A DNA stretch of 41,529 nt from Phycisphaeraceae bacterium (GTDB taxonomy: Bacteria > Planctomycetota > Phycisphaerae > Phycisphaerales > Phycisphaeraceae). The translations under genes and the position numbers were made by a program. How positions within the stretch are numbered: position 1 is the first letter of the stretch; each line of letters starts with the position of its first letter. The notes under the pieces were generated by a model, which was not told the DNA's origin, searched no databases, and saw only the letters and a program-made list of their open reading frames with translations. The stretch is taken from the NCBI GenBank assembly GCA_002686995.1, contig NYZC01000023.1:1-41529 (forward strand), given 5' to 3'. Of the stretch, positions 30,022 through 41,529 are shown in pieces.

Positions 30022-31857
30022 ATGAACAAGCACATGAAGTGGACAGTGGTTTTCCTGCTGACCCTCGGATGGGTCGGGGCCGCTCCGGCGGTCGCGGAGG
30101 AGGACGACACGATCCTCGGCGGGGACGGCGCCTCGGAAGAGGTGTCCGTCGACATGTTCGATCAGCAGCAGCCGGACCCGGTCGTCGTCAAGTCGTCGAG
30201 CGGTGATTCGGAGGACGTCGAGGACCAGAACATCAGCGTCGACGACGGATCGATCAGCCTGCACATCCAGGACCAGGCGATCGTCAAGATCCTGCAGATG
30301 CTGGCGATCCAGTCCAATCGCAACATCCTGATCAGCCCCAGCGTATCCGGCAACGTGTCGGCGGCGCTGTACGACGTCGACTTCTTCGAGGCGCTCGACG
30401 CGATCCTGCACACCAACGGCTTCGGCTACCAGCTCGAGGGCAACTTCGTCAAGGTGTACACGAAGGAGGAGCTCAAGGAGATCGAGGATCGCAACCGCCG
30501 GATGGAGACGGTGGTCCTCAGGCTCAAGCACCTCACGGCGCCCGACGCGGCCAAGTTCCTCGAGCCGCTGATGTCCGACGGCGGTGCGATCACGATCAGT
30601 GGCGATACCGCGAAGGGCTTCGACGTCACCATCGGCGACGGCGGCAGCAAGAGCTGGGCGCTGGTCGACACGCTGGTCATCCACGACTACGCCGAGGTGA
30701 TTGACGACATGCGCAAGCTCATCAACGAGCTTGACGTGCGGCCGAAGCAGATTCTCATCGAGGCGACGATCCTCGAGGCCCGGCTGAACGAGGCCAACGC
30801 GCTCGGCGTCGACCTGAACATCCTGGTCGACTACGACCTCGAGATCTTCGATAGCCCGCTCACGGTGGTCGACCAGATCCTCACCGGCGACGTCGTCTCC
30901 GGTGACACCGGCGGCACCGGCGGGCCTTCCGAAGGCTTCAAGGCGATCAACGGCACGGGCGGCGCGGGCCAGACCACGGTCGGCGACACGCTGACCGGCC
31001 GATCCGGCGTGAAGTTAGGCTACGTCGGCGACCACGTGGACGTGTTCGTCCGGGCGCTCGACGAGGTCACTGACACGATGGTCCTCGCGACGCCGAAGAT
31101 CATGACGCTCAACCGGCAGGCGGCGAAGCTCATCGCCGGCCAGAAGCTGGGATACATCAGCACCACCGCGACCGAGACCTCGACGACCCAGTCGATCGAG
31201 TTCCTCGAGGTCGGCACGTCGCTGCTCGTGCGGCCGTTCATCACGGACGAGGACTTCATCCGTCTCGAGCTGCGTCCCAAGATTTCGGACGGCGGCGTCA
31301 CGCCGATCGAGGGCTTCGTCGTGCCGGACGAGACGACCAACGAGCTGATCGCGAACGTTATGGTGCCCAACGGCAAGACGATCGTGCTGGGCGGCCTGTT
31401 CAAGGAGGACACCAAGGTCACGCGCAAGCAGGTGCCCGTCATCGGCGACATTCCGATCGCCGGCTGGGCCGGCCGCGGCCAGGACGACGTGGTCGAGCGC
31501 ACCGAGGTCATCTTCATGATCCGTCCGACGATCATGCGTGACCAGAGCCTGACGAAGCTCGGCGCGCAGACGACCGACGACATCGAGTTCGTGCGGATGG
31601 GGGCCCGCAACGGCCTGCTGCCCTGGTCGCGGACCGCGATGACGACCGCGCACGTCCGGGACGCTCATCGCTTCCTGGCCGACGGCCGCAAGGATATGGC
31701 GATGCACTCGATCAACAAGGCCCTCACGATGGCGCCTCAGATGACCGAGGCGGCCCGGCTGAAAGAGGAGCTCACGGGCGAGCGCCTGTACGCGCCTTAT
31801 AAAGGCCTGCTCCAGAAGTCGATCGATCTGCACATCTTCGATCAGCTTGGGCAGTGA
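30022..31857 (+). CDS. Secretin of the GspD/PilQ family
   Basis: A 611-aa outer-membrane channel precursor with a signal peptide (cleavage after APAVA, about 25). A linker of about 50 residues is followed by one N-domain (ISLHIQDQAIVKILQMLAIQ, ISPSVSGNVSAALYDV, typical of PilQ/BfpB). A second short N-domain comes at about 160-230. The secretin domain follows with VLATPKIMTLNRQAAKLIAG, LEVGTSLLVRPFI and VPNGKTIVLGGLFKE, then PVIGDIPIAGW. The C-terminal part (about 510-611) is helical with a TPR-like pair, which is not part of the usual secretin. The ATG at 30022 is ten bases after AGGAG. It should form the pilus or pseudopilus gate. Confidence 0.92.
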   Translation: MNKHMKWTVVFLLTLGWVGAAPAVAEEDDTILGGDGASEEVSVDMFDQQQPDPVVVKSSSGDSEDVEDQNISVDDGSISLHIQDQAIVKILQMLAIQSNRNILISPSVSGNVSAALYDVDFFEALDAILHTNGFGYQLEGNFVKVYTKEELKEIEDRNRRMETVVLRLKHLTAPDAAKFLEPLMSDGGAITISGDTAKGFDVTIGDGGSKSWALVDTLVIHDYAEVIDDMRKLINELDVRPKQILIEATILEARLNEANALGVDLNILVDYDLEIFDSPLTVVDQILTGDVVSGDTGGTGGPSEGFKAINGTGGAGQTTVGDTLTGRSGVKLGYVGDHVDVFVRALDEVTDTMVLATPKIMTLNRQAAKLIAGQKLGYISTTATETSTTQSIEFLEVGTSLLVRPFITDEDFIRLELRPKISDGGVTPIEGFVVPDETTNELIANVMVPNGKTIVLGGLFKEDTKVTRKQVPVIGDIPIAGWAGRGQDDVVERTEVIFMIRPTIMRDQSLTKLGAQTTDDIEFVRMGARNGLLPWSRTAMTTAHVRDAHRFLADGRKDMAMHSINKALTMAPQMTEAARLKEELTGERLYAPYKGLLQKSIDLHIFDQLGQ

Positions 31858-31886
31858 TTCGCACGGGCGCCCGAACTCCAAGATTC

Positions 31887-31913
31887 CCCGTCATCGACCC
31901 GATATATGACGGG
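31887..31913 (+). other. Hairpin in the spacer after the secretin gene
   Basis: Arms CCCGTCAT (31887-31894) and ATGACGGG (31906-31913) with an 11-base loop, 55 bp before the TPR lipoprotein gene. There is no T-run; it may protect or partly attenuate the transcript. Confidence 0.4.
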
Positions 31914-31967
31914 TGTGCGTAGCGGATCAGGGACGGTCAACGATCGATCAGGCAGGAGCGCCAGACG

Positions 31968-33167
31968 ATGAACCACGGAAAGCTGATTCTGTCGACCCTC
32001 GCGGGTCTTGTCCTGCTCGCGCCGCTCGCCGGCTGCGTCACCACGCACGAGCAGAACGTCAACGCCGCCGAGGACCGGTACCAGAAGATCCGAGCGAAGC
32101 TGATGCTGCCGCTCGCGCGCCAGCAGCTCGAATCCGGCGATCTCGAACAGGCCGAACGCACCGTCAACGAGGCGATGCTCGTCGATCCCGACAGCGCGGT
32201 CTTCTACGTGCTGTCCGGCCGCATCGCGATGGAGCGGCGGCGACTCGAGCGGGGCATTCACCGGTTTAACCGCGCGATCGAGCTCAACGATGAGCACGCC
32301 GAAGCGCACTACTACCGGGGCGTGATCCTGCAGCGCTGGAGCAAGCGCGACGAAGCTCTGAAGAGCTACGAGCGCGCCTACGAGCTCGAGCCGGATCGCC
32401 CCGACTACATGATGGCGGTCGCCGAGATCATGATCGATCTCGAACGGCAGGATGACGCCCTGCAATTGCTCGAGTCCAAGCTCGACTACTTCGCGCACAA
32501 CGCGGGGCTGAGGATGGCGCTGGGCCAGGCCTATGCCGTGCGCGGCGACTACCCCAAGGCGGTGATGTTTCTCCAGGAAGCGCAGCTGCTCGACCCCGAC
32601 GACATCCAGATCCTCGAGGAGCTCGCCACGGCGCAGCTCGTGTCGGGCAACTCGGACGAAGCCATCCGTCACCTTCGACGGCTGACCGACCTGCCGTCGC
32701 ACCTGAACCGCCGCGACCTCAAGCGGGCGCTCGCGACCGCGTACCAGCAGACCGGGCGTCTCGGCGAGGCGCGTGCGGTGCTCGAGCGGCTGACCCGCCA
32801 GGACGTCACCGACGGCGTCTCGTGGATCATGCAGGCGGAGGTCGCGTGGGCCATGGACGACGCGGCCGGCGCGATCGCGGCGGCTCGGCGCGCCATCGTT
32901 CTGGTGCCGGGGCGGCCCGAGGGCTACCTCGTATCAGGCATGGTGTGGCAGAAGCGAGGCCGGTACGCCGAAGCACTTCGGATGTACGAGAAGGCCGAGC
33001 GGGTCGCGCCGGACAACGGCATGCCGTCACTGCTGCGCGGCGTCGCGCTGCAGGCGGCGGGTAAGACCGAGGCGGCCAGTGAAGCGTATCGCGAGGCTCT
33101 GCGGCGCCAGCCGACGAATCGGCGGGCGCAGGAGCTGCTCGCTCAGGTGACCGAGGCGTCGCACTAG
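31968..33167 (+). CDS. TPR lipoprotein of the pilus cluster (PilF/PilW-like)
   Basis: A 399-aa lipoprotein with lipobox LAGC (Cys at about 23) after a hydrophobic core, then about nine or ten TPR units through to the end, such as AHYYRGVILQRWSKRDEALK, PDYMMAVAEIMIDLERQ and GYLVSGMVWQKRGRYAEALR. Smaller TPR lipoproteins (PilF/PilW) help secretins reach and assemble in the outer membrane. The position right after the secretin gene fits that role, although this protein is longer. A normal AGGAG lies ten bases before the ATG. A general scaffold is the alternative. Confidence 0.85.
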   Translation: MNHGKLILSTLAGLVLLAPLAGCVTTHEQNVNAAEDRYQKIRAKLMLPLARQQLESGDLEQAERTVNEAMLVDPDSAVFYVLSGRIAMERRRLERGIHRFNRAIELNDEHAEAHYYRGVILQRWSKRDEALKSYERAYELEPDRPDYMMAVAEIMIDLERQDDALQLLESKLDYFAHNAGLRMALGQAYAVRGDYPKAVMFLQEAQLLDPDDIQILEELATAQLVSGNSDEAIRHLRRLTDLPSHLNRRDLKRALATAYQQTGRLGEARAVLERLTRQDVTDGVSWIMQAEVAWAMDDAAGAIAAARRAIVLVPGRPEGYLVSGMVWQKRGRYAEALRMYEKAERVAPDNGMPSLLRGVALQAAGKTEAASEAYREALRRQPTNRRAQELLAQVTEASH

Positions 33168-33443
33168 CCTGCGCTCGAAGGAAAGCGGACGGGATCGTTC
33201 GAGGCGATCCGGGAGCCGGAGCGCCGGCGATCCAGGAGACCGGGGAACCAGGCGGAGAGGTGAGAGTGAGCCGGGCAGAACCGAAACGAGGAGGCAGCCG
33301 TCGCCACGGCGCCGCCGCCGCGCCGATCGAGGGGGTTCGGCCCGGCGCGTCCGCGCTGCGCGCGGATTCGGTTCGCGTCCGCACATTCCTCGCCGTCCGT
33401 CCCGCGGTCCAGGTCATGTCTCGACGGAAGGGGAGCCTCTGAG

Positions 33444-33788
33444 TTGAAGCTGACCCACGAAGATCACGGGCAGATGACGGTGATGCTGATTCGCGGCGAA
33501 CTGACCGCGGATCAGTCGGAGCAGTTTCACAAGGACGTCCTCGAGCGCATCGCCGAGCAGGTCCGCGACTTCGTGCTGGACATCGGCGAGATGGATTACA
33601 TCGACTCGAAAGGGCTCGAGGCGTTCGTCTGGCCCCAGGATCACGTGGCCGATCAGCTGGGGCAGGTCCACCTGGCCCGCATGACCGACAACGTCAGGAA
33701 GATCTTCGAGATTACGCGCCTGCTGTCCCGGTTCGATTGTCACGACGATGTGGAGTCCGCCGTCGAAATCCTGTGCTACAACCAATGA
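33444..33788 (+). CDS. STAS domain protein (anti-sigma factor antagonist type)
   Basis: A 114-aa single STAS domain, as in SpoIIAA-like partner-switch proteins. The phosphorylatable Ser is S55 in the DYIDSKGLEAF motif, with the preceding beta strand FVLDIGEM. When dephosphorylated such proteins bind a kinase/anti-sigma factor or another effector. The start is TTG at 33444 with AAGGGGAG nine bases upstream. Its stop overlaps the pilB start by ATGA, so it is translated together with the ATPase. No kinase, phosphatase or sigma factor gene lies in the window, so the partner is unknown. It may act directly on PilB or link pilus output to a stress or surface-sensing pathway. Confidence 0.87.
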   Translation: MKLTHEDHGQMTVMLIRGELTADQSEQFHKDVLERIAEQVRDFVLDIGEMDYIDSKGLEAFVWPQDHVADQLGQVHLARMTDNVRKIFEITRLLSRFDCHDDVESAVEILCYNQ

Positions 33789-35539
33789 AGCAGTCCGAAG
33801 GCAATTCGACCACCGCATTGGCCGTCGCGAGCGGAACCGTCCGCATCGGCGACCTGCTTCTGCAGCGCGGCGTCGTCTCGCAGGCGCAGATCGACCAGGC
33901 GCTCGAGTACCAGCGGTCGACCGATTCGCACAAGCTGCTCGGCGAGATTCTCGTCGAGCTGGAGTTCACGACTGAAGAGCAGGTGATGGAGGTGCTCGCC
34001 TCCACGTACGACATCCCCTTCGCGCGCATCGCGCCCAGCCTGACGGACCACCGCGTGCTCGAGCTGCTGCCGCGCGACTTCATCGAGAAGCAGCTGGTGC
34101 TGCCCCTGTTCCTCGTGAACGACCGGCTCACGATCGCGGTGCACGAGCCGACGAACGTGTTCCTCGTCGAGGAGGTCGAGCGGATCACCGGGCGCGCCGT
34201 CCAGATCGTCGCGGCCACGGCCAGGGACATCCGCGAGACGCTCAAGAACAATCTTCCGAGCAAGGAAGTGTTCGTCATCGACGATCTCGTCGACGACTTC
34301 GACAGCGACCTGACGGTCGTCGAGGAGAGCGCGCCGGACGTCTCGGAGCTGGAGTCGACCGCTGGCGACTCGCCGGTGATCAAGCTGGTCAACCACCTGA
34401 TCTTCGGCGCGGTGCAGGAAGGCGCCAGCGACATCCACATCGAGCCGGACGAGAACGAGCTGCGGGTGCGCTACCGCGTCGACGGCAGCCTGTTCGAGAA
34501 GATCAAGCCGCCGTTCCAGATGACGCCCGCGATCACCAGCCGCATCAAGATCATGGCCGGCATGGACATCTCCGAGCGCCGCGCCCCGCAGGACGGCGGC
34601 ATCACGGTGATGGTGCACAAGCGGCCGATCGACCTGCGCGTGTCGACGATTCCCGGCAAGTTCGGCGAAAAAGTCTGCATGCGCATCATCGACAATCACA
34701 ATGCGCTGACCAGCCTGGACAAGCTGGGCTTCTCTTTCTCGATGCTCGAGCAGTTCCGGCAGATCATCAACCGGCCCAACGGCGTGGTGCTCGTCACCGG
34801 GCCCACCGGATCGGGCAAGTCGACCACGCTCTACGGCGTGCTCAACGAGATCAACAGCGAGCACGTCAACATCAGCACGGTCGAGGATCCGGTGGAGTTC
34901 AACCTTCGGGGCGTCAACCAGTTCCAGACCAACGACAAGGCCAACTTCACGTTTGCCAGCGCCCTGCGGTCGCTGCTGCGTCAGGACCCTGACATCATCA
35001 TGGTCGGCGAGATCCGCGACCAGGAGACCGCGCGCATCGCGACGCAGGCCGCGCTCACCGGCCACCTGGTGCTCTCGACGCTGCACACCAACGACGCGCC
35101 GAGTGCCGTCACCCGACTGTTCAACGTGGGCGTCGAGCCGTACCTCGTGGCGGCGTCGATCCAGGGCGTGCTCGCCCAGCGCCTGCTCCGCAAGATCTGC
35201 AACGAGTGCAAGGAGCCCGTCGAGATCGACAGCAGCACGGACAAGATGCTGCAGATCGTCAACCGGACGGTCGGCGCGGGGGTCGAGACCATCTACAAGG
35301 GCGGGGGCTGCTCGCGCTGCCGCAACACGGGCTATGCGGGCCGCGTGGGCATCTACGAGCTCTACGTCCCCGACGACGAGCAGCTGGACGCGATCAGCCG
35401 CGGCGTGACCCTTCAGGAGCTTCGCCGCCTGGCGCTTGCCAGCAACGGGTACACGGCCTTGTACCAGGACGGGATCGAGAAGCTCAAGGCAGGCATCACG
35501 ACGATCGAGCAGCTGTTCAAGGCCGTGTCGTTCGACTGA
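33785..35539 (+). CDS. pilB: PilB/GspE assembly ATPase
   Basis: A 584-aa cytoplasmic hexameric ATPase that drives fibre assembly. The N-terminal MshEN domain covers about 18-150, with RIGDLLLQRGVVSQAQIDQA and LGEILVELEFTTEEQV; such domains in other bacteria bind c-di-GMP. The Asp box (VEDPVEF), Walker A GPTGSGKST (339-347), Walker B DIIMVGEIRD (403-412) and His box GHLVLSTLHTN are all present. The four zinc Cys are C472, C475, C509 and C512. Length and motifs are normal. Translation is coupled to the STAS gene by ATGA. Whether it serves a type IV pilus or a type II secretion system cannot be decided by sequence alone; no pilT is seen. Confidence 0.95.
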   Translation: MKQSEGNSTTALAVASGTVRIGDLLLQRGVVSQAQIDQALEYQRSTDSHKLLGEILVELEFTTEEQVMEVLASTYDIPFARIAPSLTDHRVLELLPRDFIEKQLVLPLFLVNDRLTIAVHEPTNVFLVEEVERITGRAVQIVAATARDIRETLKNNLPSKEVFVIDDLVDDFDSDLTVVEESAPDVSELESTAGDSPVIKLVNHLIFGAVQEGASDIHIEPDENELRVRYRVDGSLFEKIKPPFQMTPAITSRIKIMAGMDISERRAPQDGGITVMVHKRPIDLRVSTIPGKFGEKVCMRIIDNHNALTSLDKLGFSFSMLEQFRQIINRPNGVVLVTGPTGSGKSTTLYGVLNEINSEHVNISTVEDPVEFNLRGVNQFQTNDKANFTFASALRSLLRQDPDIIMVGEIRDQETARIATQAALTGHLVLSTLHTNDAPSAVTRLFNVGVEPYLVAASIQGVLAQRLLRKICNECKEPVEIDSSTDKMLQIVNRTVGAGVETIYKGGGCSRCRNTGYAGRVGIYELYVPDDEQLDAISRGVTLQELRRLALASNGYTALYQDGIEKLKAGITTIEQLFKAVSFD

Positions 35540-35609
35540 CCGGGACGGAGCGCACGATGGCGAGCGCGGGGGCCCCGCGCGGGAAGAGCAAGGTTAAGGA
35601 TCCAGGCAC

Positions 35610-36836
35610 ATGGCACGCTTTCAGTACCAGGTTCGTGACGCTCACGGTCAGTCGATCAAGGGAGAGGTCGCGGCCGCCTCGCTCGAGGAGGCGGGACAGG
35701 TGCTGCGGGCCGAGGGCAAGTTCATCATCACGCTTGCGCCCGCGGAGGAGAAGCAGGCCAAGGCCAAGGCGTCGTGGGGCGGCGCGTCGACCAAGAAGGT
35801 CAAGCGCGCCGACGTCATCTTCTTCGTTCAGCAGCTCACCGTGATGCTCGAGACCGGCGTGTCGATGAGCGATGCGCTCGAATGCCTCGTCGAAGGCTGT
35901 GACAATCCCGCGTTCAAGAAGGTGCTCGAGGACATCACCCACCAGGTGCAGTCCGGATCGGAGCTGTCGGTGGCCCTCGAAAGCCACCCGAAGGTCTTCC
36001 CCGAGCTCATGACCGCCCTGATCCGCGCCAGCGAGGTCAGCGGCACGATGAGCGTCATGCTCGAGCGCATCGGGGAGTACCTGACCAAGGAGCACAAGAC
36101 CGCCAAGCAGGTCAAGGGCGCCCTGATGTACCCGCTGTTCATGATGGTGCTGGCCGTCGGCGTCACCGTGTTCCTGCTCGCTTTCGTCCTGCCCCGGTTC
36201 GCCAAGATCTTCCAGCAGCGCGGCGCCACCCTGCCCGCGCCGACGCGCGTGCTGCTCGGCACGAGCGACGCGCTGGTGACCTACTGGTACCTCTGGATCG
36301 CGGGGGCGCTCGCCATCGGTATCGGCGGGTTCATCTTCGGCCGGACCGATACCGGCCGGCGCTGCTTCGACTGGCTCAAGCTCAACGCCCCGGTGATCAA
36401 GGTCCTCTTCTCCAAGCTCTACCTGACGCGCGCCTGCCGCACGATGGGCACGATGATCACCGCGGGCGTCTCGATCCTCGAGATGATCGAGATCGTCAAG
36501 CCCGTCACGAACAACTGCTACTACCGCGACCTGTGGAACGACGTCGAGGACCAGATCACCCAGGGCGCCCAGCTCTCGCAGCCGCTGTTCGAATCGGACC
36601 TCATTCCGCGCCCGGTATCGCAGATGATCCTGAGCGGCGAGAAAGCCGGTCGCCTCGGCCAGGTCATGGATCGCGTGGCCGAGTTCACCGAGGCCGAGTT
36701 CGACACCGCGGTGAAGACCACGACCCAGTTCATCGAGCCGGTGACGATCGTGTTCATGGGCGCCGTCATCGGCTTCATCGCCATCTCGCTGCTGATGCCG
36801 ATCTTCAATATGGGGAAGGTCATGTCCGGCGGCTAG
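35610..36836 (+). CDS. pilC: PilC/GspF inner-membrane platform protein
   Basis: A 408-aa polytopic protein with two GspF repeats. The N-terminal cytoplasmic part begins MARFQYQVRDAHGQSIKGE, the common start of the family. The first GspF domain (about 70-195) includes FFVQQLTVMLETGVSMSDAL and ends at the membrane segment MYPLFMMVLAVGVTVFLLAF. The second (about 270-400) includes LTRACRTMGTMITAGVSILE and ends in EPVTIVFMGAVIGFIAISLL. It transmits the motion of PilB to the fibre. It starts with ATG at 35610, 70 bp after pilB, with AAGGA nine bases ahead. It closes the cluster, and a large inverted repeat after it is the probable terminator. Confidence 0.93.
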   Translation: MARFQYQVRDAHGQSIKGEVAAASLEEAGQVLRAEGKFIITLAPAEEKQAKAKASWGGASTKKVKRADVIFFVQQLTVMLETGVSMSDALECLVEGCDNPAFKKVLEDITHQVQSGSELSVALESHPKVFPELMTALIRASEVSGTMSVMLERIGEYLTKEHKTAKQVKGALMYPLFMMVLAVGVTVFLLAFVLPRFAKIFQQRGATLPAPTRVLLGTSDALVTYWYLWIAGALAIGIGGFIFGRTDTGRRCFDWLKLNAPVIKVLFSKLYLTRACRTMGTMITAGVSILEMIEIVKPVTNNCYYRDLWNDVEDQITQGAQLSQPLFESDLIPRPVSQMILSGEKAGRLGQVMDRVAEFTEAEFDTAVKTTTQFIEPVTIVFMGAVIGFIAISLLMPIFNMGKVMSGG

Positions 36837-36871
36837 GTATGCGCGGTTCGGTCGCTCGCTGCGCTCGCGAC

Positions 36872-36916
36872 GGAACCTTTAAGCTATTACCTGATACTTA
36901 ATAGCTTAATGGTTCC
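36872..36916. terminator. Inverted repeat, likely two-way terminator between pilC and the topoisomerase genes
   Basis: Arms 36872-36889 and 36899-36916 (18 bp, one mismatch) around a 9-base loop; the arms contain TTAAGCTATTA, also found in the 20206 repeat. Steps of seven bases are visible throughout. It ends two bases before the stop of the minus-strand B-subunit gene. Confidence 0.7.
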
Positions 36917-36918
36917 CC

Positions 36919-38838
<1,920 letters not shown>

Positions 38839-38886
38839 CGGTTCGGTTCAGTTCGCTTCAGTGACCATGGATGAGCAATGGTCGAT

Positions 38887-41259
<2,373 letters not shown>

Positions 41260-41306
41260 CGCGGGCCCTCCATGGCAACAACGCGGTGAGGAGTGCGAAA
41301 ACGGCG

Positions 41307-41315
41307 ATTATAACA
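41307..41315 (-). promoter_or_regulatory. Extended -10 promoter element of the topoisomerase genes
   Basis: On the minus strand TGTTATAAT, that is TG, one base, and a perfect TATAAT. It lies 48 bp before the TTG start at 41259. Extended -10 elements can work without a -35, and no good -35 is seen. Confidence 0.65.
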
Positions 41316-41374
41316 CGATGCCGGCGGGATGGGGGTGCGGGGTGAGACAGGTCCGGCAAGGCGCGTCGGCGCGA

Positions 41375-41529
41375 CTCGTGCGCCGGGCCGGCAGGAGGAA
41401 TTGATTATTGATTATCGATTATTTGTTGTCTGTTATTTCGGAGTTCGGTTCGGGTACCTTCTCCGAAATAACAGACAACAAATAATCGATAATCAATAAT
41501 CAATTCCTCCTGCCGGCCCGGCGCACGAG
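41375..41529. repeat. Perfect 69-nt inverted repeat at the end of the window
   Basis: Arms 41375-41443 and 41461-41529 are exact reverse complements around a 17-base loop. The inner part of each arm is a heptamer array (TTGATTA-like units) ending in ATTTCGGA; the outer part is GC-rich. It continues to the last base given, so its full length is unknown. A fold-back assembly artefact at a contig end is a real possibility. A weak G-rich heptamer set also lies at 41323-41343. Confidence 0.9.

Noticed and set aside
33260..33442. A 60-codon plus-strand frame just before the STAS gene.
   Set aside because: It is Arg/Ala-rich with no recognised feature, begins with GTG in a low-complexity spacer, and its ribosome site is not convincing; a real small protein cannot be fully excluded.

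Overview
The window is about 41.5 kb of GC-rich bacterial chromosome with tightly packed genes. It looks like a planctomycete, most likely of the Phycisphaerae type. The grounds are a PEP-CTERM exported protein, a mini-UvrC, CstA, a deacetylase, a pilus cluster with a long multi-gene layout, and an IS1634/IS4-type transposase that resembles planctomycete copies. This placement is an inference from gene content; no rRNA, tRNA or CRISPR array was found.

Layout. 1-7 kb: end of a gene that may be cmk, plsC, a CstA-type carrier, an M81 (MlrC-like) metallopeptidase, a short UvrC, and a histone-deacetylase-family enzyme, all on +. 7-14.2 kb: 3-hydroxyacyl-CoA dehydrogenase, a PEP-CTERM protein, an intact 1,965-bp insertion sequence, a MATE exporter and an SDR. 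14.3-19.1 kb: an M20 peptidase, an unknown 466-aa protein coupled to a 49-aa secreted peptide, a His-rich exported protein, a cytochrome b562-like protein and a cupin. 19.1-25.1 kb: aldo/keto reductase, a probable pterin operon (two-domain PTPS, small membrane protein, pteridine-reductase-like SDR), a TPR protein, YraN and a SurA/PrsA-like lipoprotein. 25.6-36.8 kb: a type IV pilus / type II secretion-like cluster on + (pseudopilin, small membrane protein, GspH-like pseudopilin, PilM, PilN, PilO, PilP/GspC-like, secretin, TPR lipoprotein, STAS protein, PilB, PilC). 36.9-41.3 kb: a type IIA topoisomerase pair on -, with the A subunit first.

The signal that the genes do not explain is a family of degenerate 7-bp tandem repeats. 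They lie in at least a dozen intergenic spacers, each spacer with its own consensus, and three of them are folded into large inverted repeats (20206-20305, 36872-36916, 41375-41529). They abut start codons, stop codons and -10 boxes, and one may have removed the normal start codon of the pterin-reductase gene.

The pilus cluster reads as one assembly machine: PilM/N/O/P form the inner-membrane platform, PilB drives PilC, pseudopilins form the fibre and the secretin is the outer-membrane gate. The STAS gene overlaps pilB by ATGA, which suggests that a partner-switching regulator is made together with the motor.
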